NCBI GenBank assembly: GCA_016256075.1
Contig: SDVU01000608.1
Span: 1 to 11,972 of the forward strand
Reading direction: 5' to 3'
From: Dictyocoela muelleri
Taxonomy: Eukaryota > Microsporidia
Length of the DNA: 11,972 nt
The notes beneath the pieces are model-generated. The model searched no databases. It was not told the DNA's origin and saw only the letters and a program-made list of their open reading frames with translations. Numbering within the stretch: position 1 is the stretch's first letter; every line of letters begins with the position of its first letter. A program made the position numbers and the translations under genes. This document shows, in pieces, positions 1-8,274 of the stretch.

Positions 1-118
1 GTTATAGACCCATTTCTTTCAGACTTATACACATTTTTTTACAGTTATAGATACATTTTGCCAGAGTTATAGATGATCTGTGAAAATTCGCATCGATGAA
101 CTATTGATAATAATTAAT

Positions 119-480
119 TACCCCTTATTTTTTAACTCTTATTTCTTGAACCTTATTTCTTGACCCTTATTTTTTGTGCCATATTTTTTAACCCATATTT
201 TTTGACCCATATTTTATAACCCGTATTTTTTGACCGAAATTTTTTGACCCATATTTTTTGACCCATATTTTTTTACCCATATTTTTTTACCCATATTTGT
301 TACTCATATTTTTTAACCCATATTTTTTAACCCTTATTTCCTGACCCTTATTTTTTAACTCTTATTTTTTTACTCTTATTTTTCGACCTTTTTTTAGACC
401 CTTATTTTTCGACCGTGTTTTTTTGACACTTATTTTTCAACCATTATTTTTTTAACCCTTTTTTAAACCCTTTTTAAACA
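119..480 (+). repeat. 14-bp minisatellite array, left arm
   Basis: About 25 degenerate copies of a ~14-bp unit close to ACCCATATTTTTTG, with ACCCTTATTTTTTG and ATTTCTTG variants. Units near the outer edge carry CTTATT and those further in carry CATATT, so sub-types are grouped. No spacer structure is present, so it is a simple minisatellite. Confidence 0.9.
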
Positions 481-487
481 AAAATTA

Positions 488-742
488 AAAAAATAAGGGC
501 TAAAAAATAATGGTCAAAAAATAATGGTTAAAAAACGAAGGTTTATAAATGAGGGTCAAAAAATATGGGTTAAAAAATATGGGTCAAAAAATATGGTTAA
601 AAAATATGGTTTAAAAAATAAAGCACAAAAAATAAGGGTTAACAAATAAGGGTTAACAAATAAGGGTCAAAAAAATAAGGGTTAAAAAATAAGGCTCAAG
701 AAATAAGGGTCAAGAAATAGGAGTTAAAAAATAAGGGGTAAT
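488..742 (-). repeat. 14-bp minisatellite array, right arm (inverted)
   Basis: About 18 units of the reverse-complement form, near GGGTCAAAAAATAT and GGGTTAAAAAATAA. The array is shorter than the left arm, and the order of variants mirrors it. Two adjacent GGGTTAACAAATAA units look like a recent local duplication. Confidence 0.9.
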
Positions 743-850
743 AAATAGTTATAAATATTTAATCGATGCGAATTTTCGCATATCATCTATAACTCTGGCA
801 AAATGTGTCTATAACTCTAAAAATATATATGTATAAGTCTGAAAGAAATG

Positions 851-1005
851 GGTCTATAACTTTGAAATATTTGTGTCTATAACTTTGAAAAAATGGGTCT
901 ATAACTTTGAAAGAAACGAGTCTATATGTTTAAAAGAAATGGGGTTTATAAGTTTGCAAAATGGGTTTTATAAGTTTGCAAAAAGAGTTCTATAAGTATG
1001 AAAAG
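851..1005 (+). repeat. ~22-bp tandem repeat flanking the palindrome
   Basis: About seven units near GGGTCTATAACTTTGAAAAA, with the spacing drifting around 21-23 bp and the copies becoming more divergent rightward (GGGTTTTATAAGTTTGCAAAA forms). Reverse-complement units of the same kind make up positions 1-75, so this repeat forms the shoulders of the palindrome and runs past it on the right. Confidence 0.8.
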
Positions 1006-1019
1006 GGCTGTAAGATCTC

Positions 1020-1800
1020 TTACCATTACCATTTTCGGTTTTTTAGTGGGAAACCGTTGGAAAACCTAACAATATATTCGTTATAAGATTTACTGAAGAT
1101 ACACTATCGAATAGTGTCTTAGTTTTGTATTCATACAATACTGTTGATTTAAGCTCTAGACCCAAAACATTTTTATATCTATTCAAAAAATTGCTTTTAG
1201 AGGTACATATACAATATTTGGCAATGTGTCCTGTCTAGTTACAATTAAAGCATAATTTTTTTTCTCAAATAATTTTTCCTGCTTAAAATGAAGTTTAAAT
1301 ATTGGGATTTCTTATTTTCAGACTTTCTAATACTTTCTTTAGAATTTACAGAGCTAAAATAACTGTTATTTCTATTTTTAATAATTTACAATTATTCGAC
1401 TCTTTTAATCATTATTGACAAGCTGTCAGTGAAAAAGAATATACACTATATAATTCGTGGGGATTTTTCTCGTCTTATCTTTTGAATTACTTCGCTTTCA
1501 TTCTTCTAATCATATAGATTCAGGTCTCTTAATCTTATTAGATATTCGCTCTATGTTTCCTCTTTGAATTTTTCCAGGTCATTTAAATCCTTACCACTTA
1601 TAAAACGCTTAAGTTTCTTTATTAAACTTTCAAATGTTTTGGGTATATTTCCAGAACTCTCTATTTAAAAGTACCGTCTCTGAATATTAATTTCGCATTT
1701 ATCGAAATATGCATAAATTTTTCTTTAACCTCATACTCGTTAAAATTTTCTTTTTCTGTCAACATGTAATTTTTTTCAACAAATATTTGTTATTCATTCC
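1020..1800 (-). mobile_element. LTR-retrotransposon fossil, gag-protease part
   Basis: On the minus strand a stretch of lysine/glutamate-rich, gag-like coding sense (about 1440-1780) is followed by a CCHC zinc knuckle (C-x2-C-x4-H-x4-C spacing, 1211-1252). After it comes a retropepsin-like active-site segment (about 1075-1125). Zinc knuckle then aspartic protease is the order of the gag-pol of LTR retrotransposons, most likely Ty3/gypsy-type. It is a broken, clearly old fossil with several breaks. No reverse transcriptase, integrase or paired LTR is recognisable here, and the recognisable part stops beside the foldback repeat. The family assignment is an inference from two short motifs in the right order. 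Confidence 0.6.
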
Positions 1801-2894
1801 CTAATGAAATTGGTTATTTTCTTTCATTAGTTAGGCTGCGAAGAGAATTCTATTGTGTCTCTAATCGATCACCATATTACCTCTGCTGTTTATTTTTAAT
1901 AGCAAGTTTATAAGAGTCTTTATACCTTTGGTTAGCTTTCCCTGGGTAGGCACAGGGTGCCGCAAGAAACGAAAAAGAATAATCCTGATGTACTTATTTA
2001 TTTAAAAAACGTTTTCATTTTAGATAATATAAAATTTTTATGTTTCATATATCCGAAACATCGATACACATATCATATGTGCATGTTTTATAACCAACCT
2101 ATCATATCTGCGTAACACCCTTGTTACATAAAACATACACAATAATGAGTTCTTTATATTTATAGTATTCATTTGAGTCTTTTTCTTTCTTGTTGGTGAT
2201 CTAGAATGTAATTAAAATCAATTTTTGTTATGCTAAAGACTGATTTTTAAACAACTCATGTAAAATATAAAGATTAACCTCTGTAAGTTCTTATATATTT
2301 TAAATATAACATAAATTACTTTTGACTAAATTCAAGAGTAAGACAAAAAAGATAATAGACTTAAATGAATACAAGAAATATATAACACTTATTATTGTGT
2401 AAATATCTTAAAAGTCGTAATATCAAATCACTAGCAACTCTATTAAAAAAAAACTATAGGTTTAAATTATATTTTGTTTGATTAAATTCTCAAGTGATTT
2501 TGCTGCCAAAAATCACCTGATGTTATTTTTGAACTAGGCGTACTTTATAATTATTATCTATAATTAGAGTGAAATAAGAAGTTATCTTTAGATATAATAG
2601 TCTGATTTATACACTGGATATATGTTATAGTATTAAAAAAAATCGGCTTTGCGAAAATTTTATTAACTTACACATATTACTTACAAGAAAATTATTTTAT
2701 TATATCGTTAGATAAGTTTTAAATTTAGTTTTTATTCGAATGAGAATCATGTAATCTACTCTGAAAAATACGATTCTATACAAATAGCGGATGACTAATT
2801 CAGATAGTAAGTTAACTTTTATTAAGTAAAAACTATAAAATTATATGTTTGGGAAATTATTCGTTCTATAAAGCACAAACAGTATAAAAAATTT
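1801..2894. other. A/T-rich stretch without a recognisable gene
   Basis: I could not support any coding region here on either strand. Positions 1930-1970 are less A/T-rich and contain a short inverted repeat (CCCTG...CAGGG). Around 2081-2140 there is a weak inverted repeat (ATGTTTTAT ... ATAAAACAT). The stretch may include the leader of the neighbouring LTR fossil, but I cannot show it. Confidence 0.5.
2490..2520. repeat. Short hairpin
   Basis: TCAAGTGATTTT pairs with AAAATCACCTGA around a 7-base loop (12-bp stem, one mismatch). It has no T-tract downstream and no gene nearby, so I assign no role. Confidence 0.5.
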
Positions 2895-2942
2895 GGATTA
2901 CTGCCCAAATTTATACACCAGGGGGTAAATTTGGGCAGTGAT
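2895..2942. repeat. Left end of Merlin-1 with terminal hairpin
   Basis: ACTGCCCAAATTTA (2900-2913) and TAAATTTGGGCAGT (2926-2939) form a perfect 14-bp stem around a 12-base loop, TACACCAGGGGG. The outer arm is the terminal inverted repeat. The inner arm is an extra inverted copy of it. Confidence 0.9.
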
Positions 2943-3010
2943 AAAAAATCTAAATAAATATGGGTATGCATAATTAAACAGTAAACGATATCCTAGAAAG
3001 AACATATTTA

Positions 3011-3859
3011 ATGAATAATTTTTTTAAACACAATTTTTGTTTAATACGGGCAATTAAAATCTTAAATCATGTGTTTAGGTTGTAAAAACTACATGAAATT
3101 TGTTTCATTTAAGCGCCATGTGAACAGATTTACATGGAGAAGTTTCACTAGAACATGTGTGGAATATAAAAAGTATAAATCAATACACCTAGGTTCATTT
3201 TTTGAAGGATTTAACATGAAATTAATATTTTTTTTAAAGTGGTCATTTTGAGGTTGAAAAGGCCGGTTTGATGAAAATAGTTGAATTTTTCAAAGAAAAG
3301 AAAGTCAATAACATATATAGAATAATTAACAAATTCCACGATGTTATACCTAATAGTGTTTTTAGTGATGATAAATTTGGAGGACCTAGACTTATTGTAC
3401 AAATAGATTAAACTCTGTTAAACTATAAGTGTAAAACTAATTGAGGTAGATCACCACAAAATAGAACAGATGTTTTTTGTATTGTTGAGTGTAGAGGCGG
3501 TATTCAGAATAAATACACATCTATAATCCCCGAAAAGAAAAAAAAATATAAAACCAATTATAAACAACTTTGTGACACCGGGTTCAATAATTTAGACAAA
3601 TTAACATCGATATTATAGTAGAATAAGTGATAATTTTAAGCATTCTATAGTGTGCCTCAAGTACGAGTTCGTAAACCATAATACCGGGACGAACACACAG
3701 AAATTCGAATACTTTAAAAACTGTTTAAAGTATGAAATAAAAAAACAAAAAGGCGTTTTAACAGTCAAAAGAGCAAGTTTTCTAAAAATAATATTATTCT
3801 TTTATAATAATAAGAATAATTTATTGGAGATTGGGTTAAAATTATTAAAGATTAACTAA
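3011..3859 (+). pseudogene. Merlin/ISXO2-type DDE transposase relic (Merlin-1)
   Basis: The intact protein would cut and join the element's ends. The best start is ATG 3011 (MNNFFKHNF...). The frame changes near 3066 and continues as a cysteine-containing N-terminal domain (CLGC..., YMKFVSFKRHVNRFTWRSF, then SIHLGSFFEGF). That region corresponds to the zinc-ribbon and conserved N-terminal block of microsporidian Merlin proteins. A second frame change follows near 3240, then GGPRLIVQID with the first catalytic Asp at 3406-3408. The next codon, normally Glu, is a stop. After a poly-A run near 3540 the frame shifts again. The second catalytic Asp position reads AAT (Asn, 3599-3601), followed by another stop. 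The Glu of the triad is kept (GAA 3707-3709, in NTQKFEYF). The C-terminus (EFVNHNTGTNTQ..., to 3859) is well preserved. It is a clear pseudogene with several frame breaks and two damaged catalytic neighbourhoods. Confidence 0.85.
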
Positions 3860-3903
3860 TTAACTTATGTATATTTATTTATATTTTTTTACAAAATTTT
3901 TAA

Positions 3904-3954
3904 AGGGGGGGAAATTTGCAGTAAGTAGCCTGGGGTAAATTCGAGCAGTGATCC
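3904..3954. repeat. Right end of Merlin-1 with doubled end motif
   Basis: GGGGTAAATTCGAGCAGTGATCC (split here as GGGGTAAATTCGAGC and AGTGATCC) closes the element and is the inverted partner of 2895-2917. Just inside it, GGGGGGGAAATTTGCAGT (3904-3922) is a degenerate direct copy of the same motif. Thus the left end has a head-to-head pair and the right end a head-to-tail pair. Confidence 0.75.
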
Positions 3955-3962
3955 AAAATTTT

Positions 3963-4586
3963 TGCTGAAAAATTTAAAATAGCATATTTAATACAAGTAT
4001 TTCAATATTCTGAACTTTTAATGTAATTATATTTAAGGTAATTGTCATAAACAGAAATAACAAATAGGTAAAGCCTGTCCATGTATTAGGTTTAAATTTT
4101 TATACGATATGATTTTTGTGTCAGCTTCATCTGAAATAATTTATTGTACGATACAATAATACAGTAATTTTTACATATAAATATTTAAACGACCAATTAT
4201 TTATTAAAATATTAAATGTATGATAGTGATAATATACTTGTAATATTTCATTTTTTGTAAAAAAGTTCAATATTTATAACATAATGAGCCTTCGGAGCAT
4301 AGTTTTAAACTTATAAGGTTTTATAAGAATAAAAAGATTATGAATGTTTGTTTTTTTTTCTGTAAAAGATTGGGTTAAAAATGGAAATGGAATATGTAAT
4401 TATTTATGGATGTGCTAGTCTATAGTAAATAAGTATTATTAAACTTAATTTAATCTTATAAAAAATAACTTGTGTTTTCTTGATAAATGGCGCTATAACA
4501 ATCATACCGAGGTTAATTATCTTCTAATTTTTACTATAAATTTAATTTGGTAATTCGTAACACTGAGAAATATTTAACAAATTGGC
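3963..4586. other. Spacer between Merlin-1 and Merlin-2, nothing recognised
   Basis: This is A/T-rich DNA with stop codons in every frame. I see no terminal repeats, tandem array or coding sense that I can support. Confidence 0.5.
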
Positions 4587-4593
4587 TTTTTTT

Positions 4594-4649
4594 GGTGGAT
4601 GTCAGTTTCGTGCTGTTTTTGATATTTGGTGCTGTTTTTGAAAATTTTT
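4594..4649 (+). repeat. Merlin-2 left terminal inverted repeat
   Basis: This pairs with 5657-5706 over about 48 bases with only a few mismatches. It contains an internal direct repeat, GTGCTGTTTTTGA then GTGCTGTTTTTGA, separated by TATTTG. This could be a doubled transposase-binding site. Confidence 0.9.
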
Positions 4650-4726
4650 AAACCCCAACCTTTACCACGCTAGAATTTCAGAAAAAAAAATCGACTGAAA
4701 ATACACATTATTCAGTGACAGAAATT

Positions 4727-5610
4727 ATGTACTTTAAGATAACAGAACGTTTTCTAGAGAAACGATTTGTGAATAAAGAATCACAAAACACCTTTTTATC
4801 ACGCATGGGGCTTATAAGAAACCCGACTAAAAGACGAACACTGCAATAACGAATATATGAGGTACGTTAGGCGTAAACGAAGTATAGATGTCTTAGTTTG
4901 GTCATGTTGTACTTCATGTAGAAAATCACTTTGTCTAAGACATGGTAGTTTTTTTTGAAAGTTGTCGTTTGGATATGCAATTGATTTTTAAAATGATCTA
5001 TAAATATATCAATCGATGTTCTTATAATCAAATTGCTTCTGATCTTGAGATAAATAGAAATACTGTCTCTAATTTTACAGATATATTAAAAGAAACAATC
5101 TGTGATTTTGTTGTCGCAAGAAATCAAAAAATAGGAGGAATTGAGGAAAATAACTAGCCATAAATTGTAGAAATTGATAAAGCCATTTCTTTAAACGTAA
5201 ATATAACCGAGAACGTGTCGTTGAGGGTCAATGGTACGTAGGTGGTGTAGAAAGAGAAACAAATTTGGCCTTCATTGTTCCTGTTTTTGATAGTAGTGCT
5301 CAATCAATGGCACAAATAATATATGATAATGTTCTACCCGGTACTATTGTTATGACAGATAATTGGAAATCCTACGAAAAAGCTTTTAGAAATATGCCTA
5401 AATATAAACATAATACCGTAAATCATTCTTTAAACTTTGTAAATCCCCATGACCTAAGTATACATACACAAACAATTGAAGAGTGTTGGTCGCTTGCAAA
5501 AAATATATAAGGGGTTAAAATGGTATATCACAGGATCAACATGAGGAGTTTATGATTCAATTTATTTAGAAACAAACATTCCTGCGGTAAAAAGATTTAA
5601 CAACAATTGA
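4727..5610 (+). pseudogene. Merlin/ISXO2-type DDE transposase relic (Merlin-2)
   Basis: The likely start is ATG 4727 (MYFKITERFLEKRF...). After a stop near 4847 the sense resumes in another frame with a cysteine cluster (WSCCTSCRKS, about 4898-4927), the N-terminal zinc-binding region. The longest clean stretch (4942-5154) carries a helix-turn-helix-like segment (YNQIASDLEINRNTVSNF). Two stop codons (5155-5157, 5161-5163) and a frame slip near 5190 interrupt it before and after the first catalytic Asp (GAT 5176-5178, in VEIDKAIS). The core then reads well (VVEGQWYVGGVERET, LAFIVPVFD). The second Asp (GAT 5358-5360, in VMTDNWKSY) and the Glu (GAA 5478-5480, in TQTIEECW) are both kept. The tail to about 5610 is in a shifted frame with further stops. 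All three catalytic residues survive, so the decay is probably younger than in Merlin-1, but the gene cannot make the whole enzyme. Confidence 0.88.
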
Positions 5611-5656
5611 CTTTACTTAGAATAAAAGGTTAATTCTTCATATATAATTTTATTTT

Positions 5657-5706
5657 TTTCAAAAAAAGCACCAAATATCAAAAACAGCACCAAACTGACA
5701 TCCCCC
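5657..5706 (-). repeat. Merlin-2 right terminal inverted repeat
   Basis: Reverse complement of the left repeat, including the doubled GTGCT(G/T)TTTTTGA motif. Confidence 0.9.
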
Positions 5707-5939
5707 TTTTTTTGTATAATTAGAAAAATACTAGAATATGGGTTTTATATTAAATACATTAGCCAAATATCTCAGTAGTTATAACTCTTTCATGTATAAT
5801 TGTGTATCGGAGTTCACATGTCGCAGATCTCACTCTTTAATAAATAATGAGAAGATGACAGGAGGCGATCAAAAACTATAAAATTATAGTTTAATATACA
5901 GTTGCTAGTGTTTTATAGCTGATTAAAACTTATTCTAAT

Positions 5940-6190
5940 AGGACGGTGAACCAGAAAGGACTCACTTAGGCGGAATTGAGTGCGGCGACGCATCTCGGCA
6001 TAAAGTTGTAAAAAATAAAAATTTATGATAAGAACACAGATCTTGTGTTCTGCTGAGTCATCGATATAACGAAAATCGATATACAACTATGCTTCAGGGT
6101 AGCTTAGGAAGAGACGTATTATTGGAACACCAAGAACCAAAGGTTACAGACACTGTAGGAGACAAATCTCCGGTTTGGCAGCTATAATTG
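5940..6190. other. Less A/T-rich island of unknown origin
   Basis: Composition changes sharply here relative to both sides. The island includes GGCGGAATTGAGTGCGGCGA and a hairpin AGAACACA-GATCT-TGTGTTCT (about 6034-6054). No frame stays open for long and I do not recognise a product. It could be a fragment of a mobile element, such as a non-coding terminal region, since TGTTGTCAACA just beyond it (6190-6200) resembles the TG...CA style of an LTR edge. That is only a suggestion. Confidence 0.35.
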
Positions 6191-6443
6191 TTGTCAACAT
6201 GTAATATTATTATATTAAATCCACTCGAAAATATTTAAATATATTTTGTTCCTTATAAATTATAAATGCATATATTTAATGAATTATCAAATATTTTTTG
6301 TTAATAAAAAATTAATTTTGTTATTTTTTTGTATATAAAAGTTTGATTAGTATCATACATATTTTCCCCTCTCCATTTTACAGAAAATGGCTATCAGTAA
6401 TATAAATTACATGATTATGTATGTTATATGAGCAAAGACAAAC

Positions 6444-6570
6444 GTTATATCAGATAAAATAATACATTATTGAACATATATATATAGAAGTTTTTTTAAC
6501 TTTTCTTAAAAGCGAAAATTTCTGTAAACTTTAATATATTTGTATAAATTTTTTTATATCTGATATAAAC
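6444..6570. repeat. Short inverted-repeat unit, possible MITE-like remnant
   Basis: GTTATATCAGATAAAA (6444-6459) is mirrored by TTTTATATCTGATATAAAC (6552-6570), with small gaps, around ~90 bp of A/T-rich DNA. There is no clear target duplication, so a non-autonomous element is only a possibility. Confidence 0.35.
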
Positions 6571-7581
6571 TTATATTTTCCGCTTATAAATGAAAATAAT
6601 TATATTAAAATATTATTATGGAACACTTTTCTAAAGGCAGGGTGTAAATGTCGTTATAGAACCCATTTTAATAAATTTATTTTTTCTATAATAAAAACAG
6701 CTGTATGTCTTCCAAGTGTGTTTCATATGTAGAGGATCTATTATAATATCTTTTATAAAAATGTACCTTTTTAATATTTTAGATAAAATTATAGTAGCTA
6801 ATTAGAAGGCATCTGACTCGTTCAGTTGCACAAAGAGCATTTAATATATTTATTTTTTTAAATCTCTCAACAATGTTCATATAAGTTATTTTTTAATATT
6901 TATTTGTCAAGAACCCTATTTATTTTAATTTTGGAACAAAAATTGCATCCTTAAATTTTATTTAAGATTCAATGATATTAGGTCAGTAATTGTATGTTTT
7001 AATTAATACCTTACTGAGATTAATAAAATCGTCTAATAAACTCAATTAGTCATTTGACATCGTAAAAATAAAGCTTTTAGGATATAAATATTGATATATA
7101 GGGTCCATATTCACAAAATACTACCCTTTCGAAATCAGAGATATGATTCTTGATTGTAGCATGCAAGGCGATATGTACTCCGTATTTTACTGACGCTTTA
7201 AATTTGTCATCCTACTGTATTTCAGTTAAAAAAATATATTTTTTGATATAGGAGTATTGAATTTGTATGATGTTATCATATATATATTATAATTAAGGCT
7301 CGGTAAAATGGTCTTAGTTTTTTCTGTACAATGCCAGGTTTTTTCTGTTTTTTTCTAAAAATGCTGTGATTTTTATAAAAAATGACTGTTTTTTTTAAAG
7401 GTGGTCAGGTTAATTTTGTTTTACATAAAAAATTTGAAATATATCGACCTATTCATTAAAAAAAATATTATAAAAATGATTTTAATTAATTTTTTTAAAT
7501 TAAAATATTAATTAGATATAATATTCAAAGCAAAAACAAATAAAATAATTATTTAAAAAAATAATTAACTTTTATTAAAAT

Positions 7582-8226
7582 TTAGAGCAATAAAATAACA
7601 AGGTTTTTTATACTTAAAGATATTCTTTGATCATCTAAAATTCTATTAATTTTGCTAAAGCTTCTTTGAATTTCAACTGTTGTCAATGGAACAATTGCAT
7701 TTTTTTAGCATGTTATAAAGTTCAGAGAATAAAAAACCTAAGATCTGATTTTCTTTAAGTAAATCATTATATTTAATTTTCAGAGATGTAAATTAATTAT
7801 TTTTTTTAATCATTTTCATTATATCAATTTGTTGTGATGTCGATAAATCATTTTTCTCTAAATTTAAAATAGAAATAATTATAAATGCAGCATTTTTTAC
7901 ATCTTGAAGTTCATGCAAAAAATCGTGATTACAAAAAGTAGCTAGAATATTATTTTTATATTCACTTTTTTCTGACATTTTTAATAAAAAAGATTTATAA
8001 CAATCGTAATTTTTAATAATATGACATGTAAAATTTTATCATATCCACTCTCTTGTGATTATTATGATTTTGTAAGTTTTGGTTTAGTAATATCGTTAAA
8101 AAATTATTTTTTTCTCTTTTTTTTTATTATTTTTATATTTCAGAACATATAAAATTGGTATTTGGTGATATATCTCTCAATTTTTCACATATTCTATGCA
8201 ACATATGTGCAACATGTGACATGTTT
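7582..8226 (-). pseudogene. hAT transposase relic, C-terminal half
   Basis: Reading down the minus strand from the Merlin-A insertion point, the sense is AHMLHRICEKLRDISPNTNF, matching the block after the conserved hAT Cys-x2-His-type site. Degraded linker sequence follows. Next comes a clean run starting MSEKSEYKNNILATF at 7978 and ending near 7793. The last segment (about 7582-7695) reads IVPLTTVEIQRSFSKINRIL then DDQRISLSIKNLVILLL. This is the hAT C-terminal dimerisation signature (P..T..E..FS....R..L....L..L..L). Stops and frame slips separate these blocks. The two halves together encode roughly 450 codons, shorter than a typical hAT transposase of about 600, so internal deletions are likely. 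It is on the opposite strand to the Merlin genes. Confidence 0.8.
8219..8226 (+). repeat. Merlin-A target duplication, left copy
   Basis: ACATGTTT, matched at 7 of 8 positions by ATATGTTT at 11096-11103. Eight base pairs is the size known for Merlin. Reading the hAT strand across the junction with one copy removed gives IKHVTC followed, one base out of frame, by AHMLHR. That restores the familiar hAT block at exactly this point. Confidence 0.65.
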
Positions 8227-8241
8227 GTATATAGTCTATTT

Positions 8242-8260
8242 TTTACACCCCAGGGGTAAA
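8242..8260. repeat. Subterminal palindrome of Merlin-A
   Basis: TTTACACCCCAGGGGTAAA folds on itself with one bulge-like difference. The same core (TACACC-AGGGGG-TAAA) forms the loop region of the Merlin-1 left hairpin at 2914-2929, so two otherwise different elements share it. Confidence 0.7.
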
Positions 8261-8274
8261 GTATGGTCCATAAA

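Larger units (their letters stand above)
1..860. repeat. Large foldback palindrome built on a minisatellite
   Basis: The first ~118 bases (starting GTTATAGACCCATTTCTTTC) reappear reverse-complemented at about 743-860 with only scattered differences. They share the blocks ATTTTGCCAGAGTTATAGATGA and GAAAATTCGCATCGAT. Between these shoulders, a T-rich strand of ~14-bp units switches to an A-rich strand at about 476-488. The whole block is therefore one imperfect palindrome with arms of roughly 480 and 375 bp. Unit variants occur in matching order in both arms (for example a TTTTTTGTGC variant), so the array was inverted as a block. The layout resembles foldback transposons, whose long terminal repeats are made of tandem units, but no transposase is visible and the left end may continue outside the window. 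Confidence 0.9.
2895..3954 (+). mobile_element. Merlin-1: Merlin-type DNA transposon, dead
   Basis: The left end (GGATTACTGCCCAAATTTA, from 2895) matches the reverse complement of the right end (GGATCACTGCTCGAATTTA, up to 3954). The inverted repeats enclose 1,060 bp containing a broken Merlin/ISXO2-type transposase. That length is normal for the family. The flanks are AAAAATTT on the left (2887-2894) and AAAATTTT on the right (3955-3962). They may be the 8-bp target duplication that Merlin makes, although A/T richness weakens this. The left end folds back on itself and the right end carries a second, direct copy of the end motif. Confidence 0.85.
4594..5706 (+). mobile_element. Merlin-2: Merlin-type DNA transposon, dead
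   Basis: Terminal inverted repeats of about 48 bp bound a 1,113-bp element. The left end starts GGTGGATGTCAGTTTCGTGC and the reverse complement of the right end starts GGGGGATGTCAGTTTGGTGC. Both continue with TGTTTTTGATATTTGGTGCT. Each flank is exactly seven T residues (4587-4593 and 5707-5713), which may be part of a target duplication, but homopolymers make this uncertain. The interior holds a broken Merlin transposase. The ends share nothing obvious with Merlin-1, so it is a separate family. Confidence 0.9.
5714..7294. other. Spacer with no supported gene
   Basis: This is A/T-rich DNA with dense stops on both strands. It holds a small palindrome (AAACTAT AAAATT ATAGTTT, 5873-5892), a less A/T-rich island (5940-6190) and a short inverted repeat (6444-6570), each listed separately. 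I recognise no protein, RNA gene or element ends in the rest. Confidence 0.5.

Noticed and set aside
119-480. Telomeric repeat tract
   Set aside because: The unit is too variable and T-rich, and the array is inverted within itself and followed by internal sequence, so it is not a chromosome end.
119-742. CRISPR-like regular array
   Set aside because: Units of ~14 bp follow each other with no unique spacers, and the array inverts in the middle; it is a minisatellite palindrome in eukaryote-type DNA.
1757-1770. TGTCAACATGTAAT, also found at 6192-6205
   Set aside because: The match does not extend beyond 14 bases, so it is not good evidence for paired terminal repeats.
2490-2520. Transcription terminator
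   Set aside because: The hairpin has no downstream T-tract or upstream gene, and intrinsic hairpin terminators are not expected in a eukaryote.
2828-2845. AAAAACTATAAAATTATA, also found at 5871-5888
   Set aside because: An 18-base match made almost only of A and T is expected by chance at this composition, and the similarity does not extend.
3211-3402. Minus-strand open frame of 63 codons
   Set aside because: It overlaps the plus-strand Merlin-1 transposase relic, whose conserved motifs explain the sequence; the minus frame has no recognisable content.
3576-3595. GGGTTCAATAATT as a tRNA B-box-like sequence
   Set aside because: It lacks the final CC and any cloverleaf partner, and it encodes part of the Merlin-1 transposase.
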